From Chitinophaga tropicalis (GTDB lineage Bacteria; Bacteroidota; Bacteroidia; Chitinophagales; Chitinophagaceae): a stretch of DNA of 64,000 nucleotides. This document shows, in pieces, positions 62,281 through 64,000 of the stretch. Position 1 is the first letter of the stretch. Each line of letters opens with the position of its first letter. The position numbers and the translations under genes were made by a program. The stretch spans positions 124,001 through 188,000 of the forward strand of contig NZ_WRXN01000004.1 in assembly GCF_009758205.1 (NCBI RefSeq). The letters run 5' to 3'. Below the pieces are notes generated by a model. That model saw only the letters and a list, made by a program, of their open reading frames with translations, was not told the DNA's origin and made no database searches.

Positions 62281-63051
62281 TTAAGCCATTGCAGCTGCTT
62301 TCATGCGGGCAGTGGTTTCAGCGCCCAGGTATTTTTCAATGCGTCCTTCTACAAAATAGATCAGTGGTGTCAGGGCTATCGCAACGATGAATTTGTAAGT
62401 ATAGTTCATGATACAAACCGCCAGCACCAGCTGCCAGCTCCAGCCTGCTCCTACTTTAAAGGCTATAAACAGGACTATGAAACTATCTATCAGCTGTGAG
62501 ATGATCGTAGAACCGGTTGCCCTCAGCCAGATGTGTTTCTCGCCCGTTGCACGTTTGATACGGTGAAACACGGTAACGTCAACGATCTGGCTGACAAGGA
62601 ATGCTGTAATACTGGCTACAATGATCCACATGCCCTGGCCGAAGATACCTGAATAGGCGTTCTGCATGTCAGGTAAGCCCCTGTTGGCTCCTGTGCCTAT
62701 CCAGAAATCGGCAGGAGGCACTTCTATGGATATGTAGAACATGATGAATGCGTAAGCGATCAGCGACACAGCGATGTAAGAGATACGCCTCACCGCTTTA
62801 GGGCCGTAATATTCATTCACAATATCCGTCATCACGAACTCTAACGGCCATAGTAATACCCCACAGGTAAGGTTGAAGGATAAGCCGCTCTGACCCAGTA
62901 TGGTGAAGTTGTGCGGTGTTATGCCGAGTAGTTTTTCCAGCGAGAAGATCTTTCCGCCTATGCATTCGGCTATCAGGGCATTGGCTACAAAAAAGCTGCA
63001 GAAGAAGATAAACAGCTTGGTTGGCCTGTCTTTTAGTACATTATTTATCAT
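62281..63051 (-). CDS. yhhQ: YhhQ-family queuosine-precursor transporter
   Basis: A 256-aa multi-pass membrane protein with about six helices and the VUT/YhhQ motifs FNLTCGVLLWPLEFVMTDIV followed by NEYYG, FLVSQIVDVTVFHRIK and STIISQLIDSFIVLFIAFKV. The family imports queuosine precursors (preQ0/preQ1). Its start overlaps the stop of the upstream small gene by one base (TGATG), so the two are translationally coupled. Confidence 0.9.
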   Translation of the reverse strand: MINNVLKDRPTKLFIFFCSFFVANALIAECIGGKIFSLEKLLGITPHNFTILGQSGLSFNLTCGVLLWPLEFVMTDIVNEYYGPKAVRRISYIAVSLIAYAFIMFYISIEVPPADFWIGTGANRGLPDMQNAYSGIFGQGMWIIVASITAFLVSQIVDVTVFHRIKRATGEKHIWLRATGSTIISQLIDSFIVLFIAFKVGAGWSWQLVLAVCIMNYTYKFIVAIALTPLIYFVEGRIEKYLGAETTARMKAAAMA

Positions 63052-63329
63052 CAGAGAAGAAAAAATTGACTGAGTAAGATAATAACATTTACAATAAATA
63101 CATATGGCGGCAGTTCTTTCCAGGATATCTTCTTCTTCAGTAACATGAACAGCGCAACCAGTAAGGTGATGAGATTCAGTGGGAAAGCTACTATCAGGCC
63201 CATCAGCAACACATGTTCCAGCAGGCCGCTGAACTGGCCTTTGAAATCAATGTAGTATGATAATTGTGCCAGTAAGAAACAGATGTTACAGATAAATGCC
63301 AGTTTTAGAAAGAATCGTAGCCTACCCAT
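63051..63329 (-). CDS. Small membrane protein upstream of yhhQ
   Basis: A 92-aa protein with about three hydrophobic segments (LAFICNICFLLAQLSYY, LLMGLIVAFPLNLITLLVAL, YVFIVNVIILLSQFFLL) and a basic MLLKKKISW loop. No family recognised. It shares a base with the next start (63051), so it is co-translated with the YhhQ-type gene. Confidence 0.75.
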   Translation of the reverse strand: MGRLRFFLKLAFICNICFLLAQLSYYIDFKGQFSGLLEHVLLMGLIVAFPLNLITLLVALFMLLKKKISWKELPPYVFIVNVIILLSQFFLL

Positions 63330-63414
63330 TATTGAAATTTCGGATAAATTACAGTTATTTTGGGCTTTAAGTGATGCATTAGTTTATTTTTTTTGATGCA
63401 TAACGAGAGAATTG

Positions 63415-63459
63415 CTCAAAAAAATTGCTTTCGCCTTCGGCAAAAGCAATTTTTTTGAG
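63415..63459. repeat. Long hairpin repeat, third copy, upstream of two divergent genes
   Basis: A 45-bp element with a 17-bp perfect stem, 86 bp upstream of the minus-strand small gene and 190 bp upstream of the plus-strand glycosyltransferase. It is 44/45 identical to the copy at 62207. Here it is not downstream of any gene, so it cannot be acting as a terminator for a neighbour. Confidence 0.75.
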
Positions 63460-63470
63460 AGTGGGCCTGC

Positions 63471-63620
63471 GGCCGGCTAAAGTGATTTTTCGAAAAAATT
63501 CAGATGGTTTAAAGCCGGTTAAAGTGATTTGTGAAAGGGAGGTTTAGCAGCCGGCGGCCGACTAAGGAGATTTTTTGAGAAGAGGACCTGATAGCCCTGC
63601 GGCCGGTTAAAGTAATTTTT
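63471..63620. repeat. Four tandem ~43-bp units following the hairpin
   Basis: Diverged copies of GGCCGGYTAAAGTGATTTTT start at 63471, 63513, 63557 and 63601 (spacing 42, 44, 44 bp). The third unit also carries TTTTTTGAG, the outer arm of the hairpin. It fills most of the 319-bp gap before the glycosyltransferase gene. Confidence 0.7.
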
Positions 63621-63648
63621 AAAGATTAAAACTGAATAAAACCAGAAC

Positions 63649-64000
63649 ATGGAGATAGCGATATCAGTAGTCATATGCTCATATAACAGAGAAGCCTATA
63701 TCATAGAAGCTATAGATAGCCTCTATAAACAGAATATTGATAAACAACGTTTTGAGGTACTGGTAGTCGACAATAACAGTAAAGACAACACTGCCGAAAA
63801 AGTAAAGGCTTATATTGCCTCACATCCTGACATGCAGCTGTATTACTACCTGGAAACCCGCCAGGGCGCCTCCTATGCACGGAATACAGGAGCTGAGAAG
63901 TCTAAAGGGGCGCTGATATGCTGTATGGATGATGATGCTGTAGCTACTCCGGATTACCTGGGCAATATCATCACCTTCTTTGAACAACACCCGGATGCCA
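63649..64000 (+). CDS. Family 2 glycosyltransferase (partial, 3' end outside window)
   Basis: An open frame from the ATG at 63649 to the right edge gives about 117 residues of a GT-A fold enzyme: ISVVICSYNREAYI (nucleotide-binding strand), VVDNNSKDNTAEKV, GASYARNTGAEKSKG and the metal-binding MDDDA. It transfers a sugar from a nucleotide donor, perhaps for surface polysaccharide or cell-wall glycans. The product cannot be judged from the fragment. Confidence 0.92.
   Translation, partial: MEIAISVVICSYNREAYIIEAIDSLYKQNIDKQRFEVLVVDNNSKDNTAEKVKAYIASHPDMQLYYYLETRQGASYARNTGAEKSKGALICCMDDDAVATPDYLGNIITFFEQHPDA

Noticed and set aside
1-64000. CRISPR arrays, insertion sequences, integrases, rRNA genes
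   Set aside because: None found by eye; the repeated units seen (63.4 kb) lack spacers and cas genes, and no transposase-like protein is encoded.

Overview
The window comes from a Bacteroidota genome, most likely a Chitinophaga-like member of the Chitinophagaceae. The grounds are SusC/SusD outer-membrane pairs, a hybrid two-component regulator, FecI/FecR control, type IX secretion (T9SS) C-terminal sorting domains, Bacteroidota promoter elements (TTTG-N19-TAnnTTTG) and the absence of strong Shine-Dalgarno sequences. This placement is inferred from gene content, not from a database search.

Layout. (1) 1-14.9 kb: a SusC receptor cut by the left edge, a hybrid sensor/regulator (HTCS), a zinc alcohol dehydrogenase, a SusD/SusC pair, a LacI regulator and a divergent sugar aldo/keto reductase. 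This looks like a carbohydrate utilisation locus; repeated TTCTATCGATTT and ATCGAT sites in the gaps on both sides of the lacI-type gene are candidate operators. (2) 14.9-25.0 kb: two paralogous secreted alginate-lyase-fold proteins (1605 and 767 aa, both with T9SS tails) on either side of a second LacI regulator, followed by a lipoprotein GH28 polygalacturonase-like enzyme. AAACCGGT-centred sites, one an 18-bp perfect palindrome, lie upstream of the lyases and the regulator. This appears to be a polyuronide-degrading set. (3) 25.2-43.9 kb: a long one-strand gene run: ECF sigma factor, FecR, STN-SusC, SusD, DUF4843 lipoprotein, PKD-like lipoprotein, TlpA thioredoxin, ABC ATPase, GldF-GldG fusion permease, two short MutS-like ATPases and an FG-GAP protein with a DsbD-alpha-like tail. 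It is the best candidate for an undescribed system. (4) 44-57.4 kb: a membrane class III nucleotide cyclase, an epimerase/reductase, a DUF2147 protein, two AraC regulators bracketing a complete RND efflux operon (adaptor, pump, TolC), a royal-jelly/SMP-30-like protein, a small membrane protein and a short-chain dehydrogenase. (5) 57.9-64 kb: tRNA-Cys and housekeeping genes (uridine phosphorylase, dapF, corA, Nudix, exported acetolactate decarboxylase, YhhQ-type transporter) and the start of a family 2 glycosyltransferase cut by the right edge.

Beyond genes, the last 6 kb carries a family of near-identical long hairpins (45 bp) linked to a CCTGCGGCCGG module. One copy sits upstream of two divergent genes, where it cannot be a terminator, and runs into four tandem copies of a ~43-bp unit. 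More diverged relatives lie near 6.3 and 14.8 kb. No CRISPR array, insertion sequence, transposase, integrase or rRNA gene was seen.
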